Positions 11,108-20,908 of a stretch of DNA of 64,000 bases are shown piece after piece. This stretch comes from M3007 sp046160625. Lineage in GTDB: Bacteria > Bacteroidota > Bacteroidia > Chitinophagales > Saprospiraceae. Under the pieces are notes generated by a model, which was not told where the DNA came from, did no database searches, and saw nothing but the letters and a program-made list of their open reading frames with translations. Both the position numbers and the translations under genes were made by a program. Where the stretch lies: contig JBJXGZ010000118.1 of assembly GCA_046160625.1 (NCBI GenBank), forward strand, positions 1 to 64,000. Direction: 5' to 3'. Positions within the stretch are counted from its first letter, which is position 1. Every line of letters starts with the position of its first letter.

Positions 11108-11695
11108 GAGAGATAAATTTGACTTTTTATTAAAAAAATGAGTGTTTTGCTTATAAATTGGTTTCCATTCGAAGGGAGGAAAATATTCGATCATTATATC
11201 AGCCAGGGCCATCCCTTCCTCGCACATACGGCCAAGTCCGCAGCAATACACAAAACCGCGACGCGCCCTTATGGCGCGCCACGGCCTTATGCGCGTAGCC
11301 GGACAATGACCTCTGCGGTTGCACGGTAGGAAGTGGATTACAAAAATTCAAGCACGCCGCAGTTTGTTCGGCTTGAACCTTCTTGGACTGGAACAGATCC
11401 TGAGCTGTTTCAAATGCAGATTGAACCAGTACCCAAATGCCCAATAACGGCCATAGTCCTCCGACAGGAAGCTGGTCTGATAAGCCTAGTTTTATGACTG
11501 TTTTGGACATCTTGATCTTGATAAATACAAGGGCGATACCGTCCACTTATTAGTTTTTTTATTATCCGTTGCTGCCAGGCTGTTCAATGATCTTTTTCGC
11601 TGAACAAGCCCGGCAGATTTTACGGAACAGGACTCCACCTAATTTTTGTCATTTAGCATTGGCAATGAGCTCTTGGAAGTTGTTGGAAACGCTTG
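11108..11695. other. Intergenic stretch without a convincing gene
   Basis: This lies upstream of the giant gene. An open frame on the minus strand at 11199-11546 begins with a plausible hydrophobic segment but ends in Arg/Gly-rich sequence translated from GC-rich palindromic DNA around 11259-11300, so I do not call it. An imperfect inverted repeat of about 15 bp occurs near 11568-11583 and 11603-11619. No TAnnTTTG promoter box was found close to the giant gene's start. Confidence 0.5.
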
Positions 11696-12109
11696 TCATT
11701 GATACGGTTTGAAACATAGAACCCAGTAATCGGCAGACTCCTCCACGGGGTACAACCCGGGCGGAATCCATGGGGAGTGAAGCCCCAATCGCCGCGCGGC
11801 ATAACGAGACACCTGAAATGACTCCTGAACCAAAAACCACGGGGACTCTAAGCGGCTGACCGCATCCTCGCGCAGCGTCTCGGATTTTGAGAAACGGAAT
11901 CTGAGCTGCCCTTTTTCGTAAGAAACCCAAGCGGGCGCATGGGGGCAACTCAACTGCCAATGCAAGGGAAGATGGTTCATCACCATACAAACTCCAGAAC
12001 CAATACAATTCTGGCTGGGTGTGCCGAACACCACTTCCATTCGTATTTCGCGCGTTTGCAAAAGCCCAATCGGCAGGCTTGGCGCGAACTGTTTTTGTTG
12101 TTGCAACAT
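11696..12109 (-). CDS. Small hypothetical protein with a Cys-x4-Cys segment
   Basis: This 137-residue ORF starts with ATG. It has ordinary amino-acid composition, unlike the overlapping frames. Near residue 31 it has a GTPSQNCIGSGVC segment, two cysteines in a Gly-rich turn. After that it is rich in Trp, Phe and Arg, without a signal peptide or membrane segment. I do not recognise a domain. It stands alone in a 2-kb gene-poor region, so no function can be inferred from neighbours. The cysteine turn and the balanced composition are the reasons for calling it real; chance remains possible. Confidence 0.45.
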   Translation of the reverse strand: MLQQQKQFAPSLPIGLLQTREIRMEVVFGTPSQNCIGSGVCMVMNHLPLHWQLSCPHAPAWVSYEKGQLRFRFSKSETLREDAVSRLESPWFLVQESFQVSRYAARRLGLHSPWIPPGLYPVEESADYWVLCFKPYQ

Positions 12110-13095
12110 GAGTTGGAATATTGTTGATGCCGGTTTACACCATGGTGGTATCTACAATAATTCCATTGTGGTTGGAGGAAAGGGGGGTAGCGGAGATGTA
12201 CAGACTTTTCATGAGTGAAGGCAGATTGATTAGAAAAAATTGATGCCTCAAAAGTCTGGCCTCACGGCAAGGGAGATAGAAACGGAAAACGGCTCAGCGT
12301 TACACGAAACAGTAGGTAAGAGGAAAGGTGTTTTAGCAATAAAATTCTGATAATCAATATTTTATATCCCTTCAAAAAAATTGCTGCTGTTACTTTTTGG
12401 AAGTTAAGTATCTATGGATCAAGGGGACAAACGTTGGCCTAAACCTCGTAGGTTTTTGAAATCTATGGTATGTACACAAGTTCATTGTTGTCATACCAAC
12501 GCTGGCGCGAGGCGCGCGCTGGCCGCGCTGGCGCGAGGCGCTGCCTCGTGACAAGGATTCATTGGGCTATGCCCAACCTTACATGTGTTGTGCTGGCAAA
12601 GCCAGGCCAATAGTGGGCACGAGGCAGAGCCTCGCGCCAGCGTTGGTCGCTTTTTCGTGCCCAGGCTACGCCCCTCATTCGAATTGTATACGTACCATAG
12701 ATTTCAAAAACCTGCGAGGATTCGGGGAAGGAAGCTAAAAAACGACAAAGCCGCCTCCCGAAACTCGGAAAGCGGCTCTGCAAAAGCGATGAGATTACAA
12801 AAAAAGGAATAAAACAGCGATGCCTGACGCTTCACACCTGAGTGGTGTCCACAATGGCCGTGCCTGTCACATTCGTAAAACAGGTCATAGCGCTTTTCGT
12901 ACGGGAGTCCATAGGCAGGTAAAGATTATTGAAAATTAAAAAAATTGAACAAGGTCAAAGGTGATTACATCAGGGTTGGTGTCCGGCAACGGAACAACAA
13001 CATTTGTTACTTGAGCTTTATGGTCAATGCCACAATATTGCCTCTATAGATACCTGTATATCAATGCTAACTACATCCAATTTTTTTAAAAACTG
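12110..13095. other. Gene-poor intergenic region with palindromic DNA
   Basis: No ORF here looks real. The stretch holds the nested inverted-repeat element at 12444-12719. Just right of it, a small GC-rich hairpin at 12749-12777 has AGCCGC/GCGGCT arms around an inner CCGA/TCGG stem. The remainder is AT-rich and featureless up to the end of the convergently placed 13096 gene. Confidence 0.6.
12444..12719. repeat. Nested inverted-repeat (MITE/BIME-like) element
   Basis: Outer arms at 12444-12477 and 12686-12719 are 34 bp and match as reverse complements with three differences. Inner arms at 12495-12513 and 12629-12647 are 19 bp and perfect. A second inner pair, 12527-12550 with 12619-12642, is 24 bp with one difference, so the left inner arm is itself duplicated. 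The outer arm also contains a small palindrome (AAACCTCGTAGGTTT). The whole 276 bp can fold as one long hairpin. No ORF, transposase or clear target-site duplication is seen. It resembles a non-autonomous mobile element or a compound extragenic palindrome. Confidence 0.75.
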
Positions 13096-14607
13096 TTACG
13101 CGGCTAAAGCAGATTTTTTGACTGCATAGAGAGATTCTATAGCTATATCCCACAGTATTTCGTAAGGTATCACTTCTATTTCGTGGGTCTGGTTGGCTAC
13201 TTGCAGCGGGGTCTCCTTCAATTTTGTCAGATACCGTTCTGCTTTGACAACACTCTGAACAGGATCGAAACCACTCGTGGGTATATGCAACAACATTTTC
13301 AGGAAGTAGTAGCTGCGCTGCGCATTTTCACCCCGCAAGTGGCGGTAACAGTATTGTTCAACCGCTTCCACTTCATCGAGCATTTTTGAGAACTTTCGTT
13401 CCTGTAACATGAGCAGCAGTTTAACCACAATGATTGCGATATTGATGCCGCTCTTGTCTTTAGAAAATATGGGGGTATCATTGATAAATTTAGCGAGCTT
13501 GAATTTTTGCTTATTTTCTTTACCGCCAGTTTCGCCTGCACACGCAACATAATGGACAAATGCCTCATAAATGCGCCAAATCTCTTTCACATTTTCGGGC
13601 AAAAACTCAAAGCGGGCGTGCTGGAGTGTTTCGTATAGAATTTCTTCGGCCCGTCCAAATTCTCCGGTGTGCAAAGACAATTGAAGGTACAATTCTCTGT
13701 ATTTGAACCAGTTGAAAGTACCTTCTTGCATGATTTTGAGGCAATAGTCTGCCGACACCTGCCCCTCTTCGAATTGCCGCAATTGAATATTGCATATGAG
13801 CCGCTGGTAATAGAATATTTGGAGAGGCACTCGTGGCTCATAAGCCCGACTTTTAAAAAACTGGATGGCTTCGTTGCAAGCCAGCAAAGCTTTTGCGTGA
13901 TCGTTGGCTGCGGTGTGCCTCATCAACCCAATCATGTAGCCGTACATTTGAAGTTTGTATGTCACATGTTGCTCCATTAGTTTGCTAATTTGCTCCCAAT
14001 ACTCTGTGGCAAAGCGGCTCACATCCGACTGGGCGGAGCGATTGTTGACATAGCGAACAACGAGCGTGGTATAAAGGGCTTCTGCCTGGTTCTCTGCATC
14101 ATAGGTCCTTCGATGCCGCTCAAACACCTCGTGAGCTTCCCTGAATTTTCGGTCGTTGCTTTCGCGCAGTCCATATTGTGTACGGAGGTATGAGGCAATA
14201 TCCATAGCAAGCAGCGTGAAATCGTATTTCTCTGCCTGACGCAGCAAGCGCGTTGCCACCGAAAGGGCTGCTGCATTTGCGTTTTGCCCAGTCAGAATGC
14301 GCACCACCGTCCAATGCTTATGGCACTCGTAATAAGCCTTTTGATAGTCGGAATAAGATTTCTGGTTGCCGTCAATTTCCAGCACCGCATCGAGCAGGCG
14401 CTCCCGAAGATCGGACTTAAGTTTGCGATACTTCGAACCTTCAAAGCTCTCGTCGTAGAGTGTTTTGGCTGCCGCTTCATCGGTCGAGAATTTGCCTTTG
14501 GCTATGCCGTCCCAAAGGGCAAGCAATTTAGATTTGGAGTCCGCTCCTTTGAAGGGTTGGATACCATGCTGTATGAGCAGCAGGATGATTTCCTTAAGGT
14601 CTTGCAT
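13096..14607 (-). CDS. Helical-repeat (TPR-like) hypothetical protein
   Basis: A soluble protein of about 503 residues made almost entirely of amphipathic helices. It has no signal peptide or membrane segment. Pairs such as FGRAEEILYETLQHARFE and AKALLACNEAIQFFKS look like TPR-type helical hairpins. I chose the ATG at 14607; a GTG four codons upstream (14619) is an alternative. No enzyme motif is visible. Length and N-terminal style (MQDLKEIILLLI) resemble the protein at 42508-43917, so the two may belong to one lineage-specific family. A scaffold or protein-interaction role is only an inference from the fold. Confidence 0.85.
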   Translation of the reverse strand: MQDLKEIILLLIQHGIQPFKGADSKSKLLALWDGIAKGKFSTDEAAAKTLYDESFEGSKYRKLKSDLRERLLDAVLEIDGNQKSYSDYQKAYYECHKHWTVVRILTGQNANAAALSVATRLLRQAEKYDFTLLAMDIASYLRTQYGLRESNDRKFREAHEVFERHRRTYDAENQAEALYTTLVVRYVNNRSAQSDVSRFATEYWEQISKLMEQHVTYKLQMYGYMIGLMRHTAANDHAKALLACNEAIQFFKSRAYEPRVPLQIFYYQRLICNIQLRQFEEGQVSADYCLKIMQEGTFNWFKYRELYLQLSLHTGEFGRAEEILYETLQHARFEFLPENVKEIWRIYEAFVHYVACAGETGGKENKQKFKLAKFINDTPIFSKDKSGINIAIIVVKLLLMLQERKFSKMLDEVEAVEQYCYRHLRGENAQRSYYFLKMLLHIPTSGFDPVQSVVKAERYLTKLKETPLQVANQTHEIEVIPYEILWDIAIESLYAVKKSALAA

Positions 14608-14967
14608 AAGCGTGTACACTTCTCTTAGGCCTGTTTACAATGGCAAACAGGCACTAAAATGTTCGACTAAAAATGCAAGGAAATCGATGGCTTAATTTGT
14701 GTTCAAACAAGCCGAGGTGATTTTGTCAAAATGTGTTTTGGCAAAGCGAATACCCTGCATGAGACTTACGAGAAGTTGCGGATTAAAAGGAAATGCCGTT
14801 ACCGACACGTGGACAAAGGTAGAAATATAATTTTGAAAAAACCCCAGTCCACTAAGTTTTGCCCTAAAAGCAAAAATGCAATGTACTTACAGCAATATTT
14901 GAGCCAGATTTAACCGAATAAAAACGAGATGGAAACGTTTTGCAGCACATACAAGCAATACTGCCAC
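14608..14967. other. Divergent intergenic region
   Basis: This spacer separates the minus-strand helical-repeat gene from the plus-strand OmpA gene. An 8-bp inverted repeat, GCCTGTTT with AAACAGGC, lies at 14629-14636 and 14645-14652, just upstream of the minus-strand gene. It could be a small operator or leader hairpin. A partial match to a -7 box (AATATTTG, 14893-14900) precedes the OmpA gene by about 70 bp. Nothing else stands out. Confidence 0.45.
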
Positions 14968-16149
14968 ATGCGTCCATCCCTATTTTTTGTCCTTCTTTTC
15001 CCCTACTGCTCCTTGGCCCAAAACCTCGTAGTCAACCCCTCTTTCGAGCAGATCAAACCCGATGCGGTGGTCGTGGCCTGCGAATTCACCCAATATTCCT
15101 ACGATTTCCCGCGCAGGGCTGCCAATTGGGGGGGCTTCCGCGACGGGACACCCGACCTGCTCCGCGCCGCCGAAAACTGCGACTGGTTGCTGCAAGTACA
15201 TACAGGCGAGCAGTGCCTTGGCATCATCACGTTTTTACCAGCCGGGGATGTTGGTCAACGCGCTGATTTCCATGAATATGTGCAAGGCCAACTCTCCGCA
15301 CCGCTCAAGCCGGGCCTCAAATACAAACTCGAATGTTGGGTTTTAAGCGATTCTGTGATCGCTAAGGCGCATCTGAGCAAGGTTTACGGTCCAAAAACGC
15401 GCGTAGTGCCTGTGCGATCCGGCAACCTCGGGTTTTGTTTTTCTGTTGAACCATTCCGGCTCAACGAGATTTCACCCAGTGCCATCGCTGCCACAAATCT
15501 GAGGCCACAGATCAATTTTGCCGAGATAGTTGGCGCCAGCGGACAATGGATCAAACTTTCCACCACTTTTGTCCCTGACAGACCATTTCAGCATTTTACG
15601 GTGGGGAATTTTTCTTCTGACAAACTAACGCTCAATAGCTTATCGCCTGAAAACCACAAAGCAATCGAACAGAAAAATGCCGCGATCGCCGCACCGATCG
15701 ACAAAATAAAACGGGTAACTTATCTCTGCGTAGACGATATCCATGTCGCCTTGGAGAGTCCCCCGCCACCACCCGTTTCCCTTGAAAAAGCGCTTTTGAA
15801 AGACAAAAAATATACTTTCAGCGCAGGCGTACTGTTCGATTCGGGCATAGCCGATCTTCGCCCCGAAGCAGGGTCGGCGTTGGATTCGTTGGTGGCTTTT
15901 CTTCAAAAATTCCCGGAAACAGTGCTTGGAATCAGCGGCCACACCGATGATGTGGGTACGGAAGCGTACAACCTCGACCTTTCTGAACGCCGCGCCAAGT
16001 CGGTGCAAGATTATCTCGAAATCAAGGGGATCCGTGCTGATCACCTCAGGTCGCGGGGTTTTGGAGAAACGCGACCAGTGGCTGACAATACTACTGATCC
16101 AGGGCGGCAAGCAAATAGGCGAGTGGAGTGTATTGTATTGAAAAATTAG
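14968..16149 (+). CDS. OmpA-family envelope protein with signal peptide
   Basis: The ATG at 14968 is preferred over the upstream one at 14929 because it begins directly with a signal peptide (MRPSLFFVLLFPYCSLAQ). The protein has 393 residues. The N-terminal two-thirds starts NLVVNPSFEQ and resembles carbohydrate-binding-like jelly-roll domains of Bacteroidota surface proteins. A Pro run precedes a C-terminal OmpA domain (about the last 115 residues) with FDSGIADLRPEA, GHTDDVGTEAYN and RRAKSVQDYL. OmpA domains bind peptidoglycan non-covalently, so it should sit in the periplasm or outer membrane, tied to the wall. The membrane NTPase follows 88 bp downstream on the same strand. Confidence 0.9.
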   Translation: MRPSLFFVLLFPYCSLAQNLVVNPSFEQIKPDAVVVACEFTQYSYDFPRRAANWGGFRDGTPDLLRAAENCDWLLQVHTGEQCLGIITFLPAGDVGQRADFHEYVQGQLSAPLKPGLKYKLECWVLSDSVIAKAHLSKVYGPKTRVVPVRSGNLGFCFSVEPFRLNEISPSAIAATNLRPQINFAEIVGASGQWIKLSTTFVPDRPFQHFTVGNFSSDKLTLNSLSPENHKAIEQKNAAIAAPIDKIKRVTYLCVDDIHVALESPPPPPVSLEKALLKDKKYTFSAGVLFDSGIADLRPEAGSALDSLVAFLQKFPETVLGISGHTDDVGTEAYNLDLSERRAKSVQDYLEIKGIRADHLRSRGFGETRPVADNTTDPGRQANRRVECIVLKN

Positions 16150-16237
16150 ACCCGGATTGAAAGGTCATTCAGATTTGTTGCCGTACTCTTGTCATCCAAA
16201 ACAGGAGAAATGAGAAAGTGTAATTGCTTAATCAACA

Positions 16238-19200
16238 ATGCATTCAATGAAAACATCTCAACCCGCTCACACATTTTCCAAAATCAAAGACCTCTGGCTG
16301 GAAGTGGCCAATTGTGATTTTTATCACAGCCACCTTGAAGGGAAAGAAGGCTTCTTTCTTGGCAGAAGAAAGGCAAAAGAGCATCTCAAGATGCTTCTCC
16401 GGCATTCCAAATCTCAATCCGGCGCTTACCTGATTACTGGCTATCGGGGCATGGGCAAGACAAGTCTAGTGCACAGTGTACTCAAAGAGCTGAACGAAAA
16501 GAAAAACAAGAAGAAACGCCCCTTTGAAAAAATCTCCATCAGTTTGTCGCAGGATGATATCCGGGACATGGACGTGCTTCGGCTCATCGCCCGGCAACTT
16601 GCTTCGAAATGGAGTGAGCTTTATGTCCAAAAATCATGGTGGAGGTTATTTCCACCCTGGGGTTTTGCCTTGGCCGCGACCATATTTCTTTTAGCGTGGT
16701 TTCTAAGGGTTTTCTTGCCCAATCTCTATAACGATGACTGGACAAGAGATACTTTTTTAAAAATCAGTGAATTTGAGCCAGTTTATCTGGCACTAATATT
16801 TGGTGTCGGAATCCTGAGTGTGGTGGTACTAAATGCCCTGCACCATTGGCTTTACGGACTCATTCTCGGCCATAAGAACTATCCCCGGATTAGGGAACGA
16901 ATTGATCTGCTCAATGCCCGATTGGATGCAATGGTTACGCAGGAGAAAGGGCTTTCTATCGCCCCGGAAGCTAAATCAAGTTGGGGCTTTAAGATGAGCC
17001 TGTTCAGCGCCACCACAAAAAGCAGCCAATCTTTCAAAATCGCTACGCCAAAGGAAATCGAAAAGGAACTGATCGGTATTTTCAACGATATTGATAAGTA
17101 TAGAAATTGGCCGCTTGACTGGAGCAATATGACATTGGGTCAAAGATGTGGGAAAAGGCTTGGCTGTTTTTTTCGCATCATTCACCGCGTCCCGGAATTT
17201 GTCTTTATCCTGGACGAGCTAGACAAGATTGAACCGGATTTTGTCACCTCCCCAACTTATTCTGAAAACAGCCAAAATTCAGTCACTCTTGCCCACAACA
17301 CCCAGCGCAGGGAAACCATCGTGCGCCTGCTTTCCAGTTTAAAGAGTTTTTTGAACGAGGCCAAGGCAAAATTTATCTTTATCGGTGGGCGCGAAATGTA
17401 CGACGCCTCGCTGGCCGACACTGCCGACCGGGAGACGTTTTACGGCAGCATCTTTCACTCCGTAATTTACCTGAACAGTTTTTTTAAGGACAAAATCCAG
17501 CACCGCGCAGGGGTTTCGCGCATCACAGAGGCCTATCTCTGCCATATGCTCATCCCGGATTGGTATGTTCGGGAATTTATCAAGAACCACCCCAACGCGA
17601 AAAAAAAGCAAAATACCGATGAGGCAGAATGGTACAGTCTTGAAACGATGTACCACTATCTGGTTGATAGCCAAAGAAATGTCATCAACGCTGCGACGCC
17701 TTATAAATACCAATACTGGCAAGCGATATACGATGTGCGGGAGGAGCGGGAAGCTGCGTACAAGATCGTCTACCTGCTCCAAAATTTCATCATTTTCCTG
17801 ACATACCGCAGCAGTGGAACGCCCAAAAAATTGGCTGGATTGTTGGAAAATTACATTGTGACAGGGGATGCCAGTAGAATACCGGGCGAGGGAAACACAG
17901 GAAGCTACCTATACGATGAGGAGCATGAGAATGAGATCGTTTTGTTTAGTCCGCCAAGCCCTAAGGTAAAAATGCCCGTAACGCACCATTGTGCGGGCAA
18001 AATTTTCCTTAAATTCAACTTCAACCAGCAGTATGAAATCGGTCTGACCTCCAACCTCTACCGCCCTTATGTCATTATTCACAGCCGGCACATGAAGGCT
18101 TTGGGCGATAAGTTGCTTTTCTCCTCTACCTACATCATGGACTATATCCTGAAGTTTCATCCTCATGGCTTTTCGTGGCGAAACCTGGAGATGGTGCCTG
18201 ATATCATCCTGACCAACAAAGACCCGAACCTGCGCGACTTTATGCAAGACCTGGTGCAATTCCTCTCCCGGATGTACATCAGAGAAACGGTCAACGGCAT
18301 GTTCCAATACCGTTTTTTCAGCAAGGTGGTAAATGAGATTCGCTTCCTTTCAAAGATATCCGAACAGGGCGCAGCAGCGTTCAACTTTACCCTCGACGAG
18401 TCGCAGCAGATCAAACATTATTACCGCGACAAATTGCACCATCAGCAAAAAAGGCACGAAGGGCCGGTGCAAATTTCCCTGAAACACAGCCCATTCGTGC
18501 ATTCCATTTCTTTCTTACAAAATCTTTTGGGCGATTTACACTATTATGACAAGGAGTACGACGATGCCATCATCCATTACTCTGACGCTGCCCAACCGCT
18601 CCGCGAGCGTAGTGCCGGGGGAAAATTGACCAATCACCAGATCGTATTGTTGGTAAGGACGCAACTAAAACTGGGCATGGCGCTCGAGCGTATCCGGGCA
18701 TTTGACTCGGCATATTCGATTTATCGAAGCCTCATGATGGAAATTCCGGGTTGGTTAAAACAAAAAAACGACCCCAACAGCGGCGACATGCCACTGAGCC
18801 GGATGCAACTCCTGGTGCGCCCCTATATTGCCATTCTTGACCTGGTTGAAAAGCAACGAATCGATGGCATTACCTTTTCCAACCTCAGAAAAAACCTTGC
18901 TGACCTGAATGTGCTGCTCGATGAGCACCGCCCCTACCCTATTCTGAAACAATCCGAAGCCCCCTCATTGGATGGCAAAGACAATATTCGTCTGAACACG
19001 CTTTATTCTGACTATTTTAGCAATGTTGGAAGCATCCTGTACTTTAAAAACTTCAATTTCCCAGACGTTTACAAGTACTTCAAGCAGGGGCAGGAGCCTG
19101 ATAATAAAGGGTTCAAAGAGTTGAAAGAAGCCAGTTTGGCTGCTTTCCTTGAAAAATACCGCAAAACCAGGGATGGGAAATATGTCTTTGATTACAACCC

Positions 19201-20908
19201 TTCGCTCTCTGCCTATATTTACTATCGCCAGGCGATTACCGAACAGATTGCTTCCTTCAGGAAAGATATTATTGCCGCTTTGGATGTGGCCAAAGAACTG
19301 GCAGGTTTCAAGGGGCACCTAGATGGGGATTTAAAGACCGCAGTGTTGCTGCTACATCCTGCCACATGCTATATCACCAACAGCTTGCAGATGTATATCA
19401 TGGGCAATTTGTTCTCCAAGCTCGGCGACGCAGTGCTGAGTTCTGCCGGAGCAGATGTGCTACCATTAAGCGATGCTACCCTGGAGATTTACCAATATGA
19501 TGACTCTGCATCCAATATCAATAATTTGCTCCATAAATGCCTTGATTCCCTCGGGAAAGATGATTTCCTTTCGCACGACGCGCTGAACGCCACCCTGCTC
19601 ATGTATCGAATCTCAGGACTTTTTTACCTGAAGGCAGGCCGGTCGTACAGTTGTGCTTTTCAGTTCAAAAAATTCCTGTTTGTCGTTAAAGATTGGCTGG
19701 CGTTTATGGGGCGAGGCTGGATAGATTGTTCCGGAGTAAAAAAGGAAGAAACAGAGGAAGAAAGAAAAATCAGAAGGGCTTATTTGGCCAAACTCGACAA
19801 TTTGCTCATTAGTGACGGAAACACTACCCCGAGCATTGCCAGTCGCCTTTTCCGAAGCATTGTTTGGTCATCGGATGTTGCCAATCGCCCACAGTTGCTC
19901 AAATACCGTGAAATTTTCAATTTGCCTCGGACACAGGATACCACCTCGATTTACAACAATATCTCCACCAGCCCAGAAACACGCGAAGTAGTATTGCTTA
20001 TAGAAGAAATCCGCTTGAAGTTGGCTTGTTTGGGAGCTTTGGACACGCCGTTACACCTTAATTTGGTTACTCCCTATGATTCGATTTCCAGCAAGTATCT
20101 GCGGGTAATGGAATTGAAGTACAAATGCGAGTACAATTTCGTGCGGCTTAAAGACATGGGAGCGGAAATCTTGTTGGAAGTAAGTTACTATAAAGGCGAG
20201 CGCAGTTCGGAGGAACAACAAGTTAAAAAGGAAAAAACGATACCCGCAAAATCCGAAGAGGATTGGGCACGCAGCCTGGAGGAGCTTCAAAAGCTACAGG
20301 AAAAATTCAAGATTGAAGGCAACGATGTTGCGGTTGAAAACTGTGTCCTGGACTCGATATTTTGCCTCTACGAAATCATTCGCAGCCTGAACATCTACGG
20401 CACCAATTACGTCACCAACCATTCCTTTATAGCCAATGCACATTATAAACTTGCGAACTGGTGCCGTGCTTTTCAGAATTTGAGGCACGGACACGTGAAG
20501 GCATTTGAGAAAACACCAGATGCACAGCAAGATCCTTGGAAAATACGTCATGAAGGCCAATTGTTTGACGACAGACTGATCAAACTATTGGGCACCGATG
20601 CGCTCTTTACCATGGAAGTAAATTACCACAATGAGCAGGCCATCGAACACTATTACGCCGCCATCCAAACCCATAAAGGAGGGCGCTCGTATCGCGACAA
20701 CGTTACCAACATGTCTTTCCTGGAAGACGACCTCAATGACAACCTGACCCATTTTTCTGCAGCTACGGAGCGATTCCGTATTAATACAGGGGTGATTCGC
20801 AAGAAAATTGGGGAGTTGAAATCCAAAATTGCGGGTTCACAGGTGTACGATTTTGAAAGTTATGTAGGTAAATCACCAGGGGGAAGCCATCTCCAAATGG
20901 ATGCCTAA
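16238..20908 (+). CDS. Large membrane P-loop NTPase (KAP/STAND-like) with helical-repeat C-terminus
   Basis: This is a 1,556-residue protein. Walker A is GYRGMGKTS (68-76), Walker B is FVFILDELDK (321-330), and a sensor-like strand is KFIFIGGREMYD (378-389). Two hydrophobic segments (about 141-160 and 183-205) lie between Walker A and Walker B. Membrane helices inserted at this point are the hallmark of KAP-family NTPases. From about residue 760 the protein is helical with TPR-like pairs (LLGDLHYYDKEYDDAIIHY; ALERIRAFDSAYSIYRSL). A C-terminal ligand-sensing or scaffold region coupled to a membrane-anchored NTPase is inferred. No nuclease, TIR or protease effector is recognised. Its stop overlaps the next start by 8 bp, so it is probably cotranscribed with the MFS gene. 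Confidence 0.85.
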   Translation: MHSMKTSQPAHTFSKIKDLWLEVANCDFYHSHLEGKEGFFLGRRKAKEHLKMLLRHSKSQSGAYLITGYRGMGKTSLVHSVLKELNEKKNKKKRPFEKISISLSQDDIRDMDVLRLIARQLASKWSELYVQKSWWRLFPPWGFALAATIFLLAWFLRVFLPNLYNDDWTRDTFLKISEFEPVYLALIFGVGILSVVVLNALHHWLYGLILGHKNYPRIRERIDLLNARLDAMVTQEKGLSIAPEAKSSWGFKMSLFSATTKSSQSFKIATPKEIEKELIGIFNDIDKYRNWPLDWSNMTLGQRCGKRLGCFFRIIHRVPEFVFILDELDKIEPDFVTSPTYSENSQNSVTLAHNTQRRETIVRLLSSLKSFLNEAKAKFIFIGGREMYDASLADTADRETFYGSIFHSVIYLNSFFKDKIQHRAGVSRITEAYLCHMLIPDWYVREFIKNHPNAKKKQNTDEAEWYSLETMYHYLVDSQRNVINAATPYKYQYWQAIYDVREEREAAYKIVYLLQNFIIFLTYRSSGTPKKLAGLLENYIVTGDASRIPGEGNTGSYLYDEEHENEIVLFSPPSPKVKMPVTHHCAGKIFLKFNFNQQYEIGLTSNLYRPYVIIHSRHMKALGDKLLFSSTYIMDYILKFHPHGFSWRNLEMVPDIILTNKDPNLRDFMQDLVQFLSRMYIRETVNGMFQYRFFSKVVNEIRFLSKISEQGAAAFNFTLDESQQIKHYYRDKLHHQQKRHEGPVQISLKHSPFVHSISFLQNLLGDLHYYDKEYDDAIIHYSDAAQPLRERSAGGKLTNHQIVLLVRTQLKLGMALERIRAFDSAYSIYRSLMMEIPGWLKQKNDPNSGDMPLSRMQLLVRPYIAILDLVEKQRIDGITFSNLRKNLADLNVLLDEHRPYPILKQSEAPSLDGKDNIRLNTLYSDYFSNVGSILYFKNFNFPDVYKYFKQGQEPDNKGFKELKEASLAAFLEKYRKTRDGKYVFDYNPSLSAYIYYRQAITEQIASFRKDIIAALDVAKELAGFKGHLDGDLKTAVLLLHPATCYITNSLQMYIMGNLFSKLGDAVLSSAGADVLPLSDATLEIYQYDDSASNINNLLHKCLDSLGKDDFLSHDALNATLLMYRISGLFYLKAGRSYSCAFQFKKFLFVVKDWLAFMGRGWIDCSGVKKEETEEERKIRRAYLAKLDNLLISDGNTTPSIASRLFRSIVWSSDVANRPQLLKYREIFNLPRTQDTTSIYNNISTSPETREVVLLIEEIRLKLACLGALDTPLHLNLVTPYDSISSKYLRVMELKYKCEYNFVRLKDMGAEILLEVSYYKGERSSEEQQVKKEKTIPAKSEEDWARSLEELQKLQEKFKIEGNDVAVENCVLDSIFCLYEIIRSLNIYGTNYVTNHSFIANAHYKLANWCRAFQNLRHGHVKAFEKTPDAQQDPWKIRHEGQLFDDRLIKLLGTDALFTMEVNYHNEQAIEHYYAAIQTHKGGRSYRDNVTNMSFLEDDLNDNLTHFSAATERFRINTGVIRKKIGELKSKIAGSQVYDFESYVGKSPGGSHLQMDA

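Noticed and set aside
11199..11546. Minus-strand ORF of 115 codons upstream of the giant gene
   Set aside because: The second half is Arg/Gly-rich and translated from palindromic GC-rich DNA; there is no recognisable motif and no promoter.
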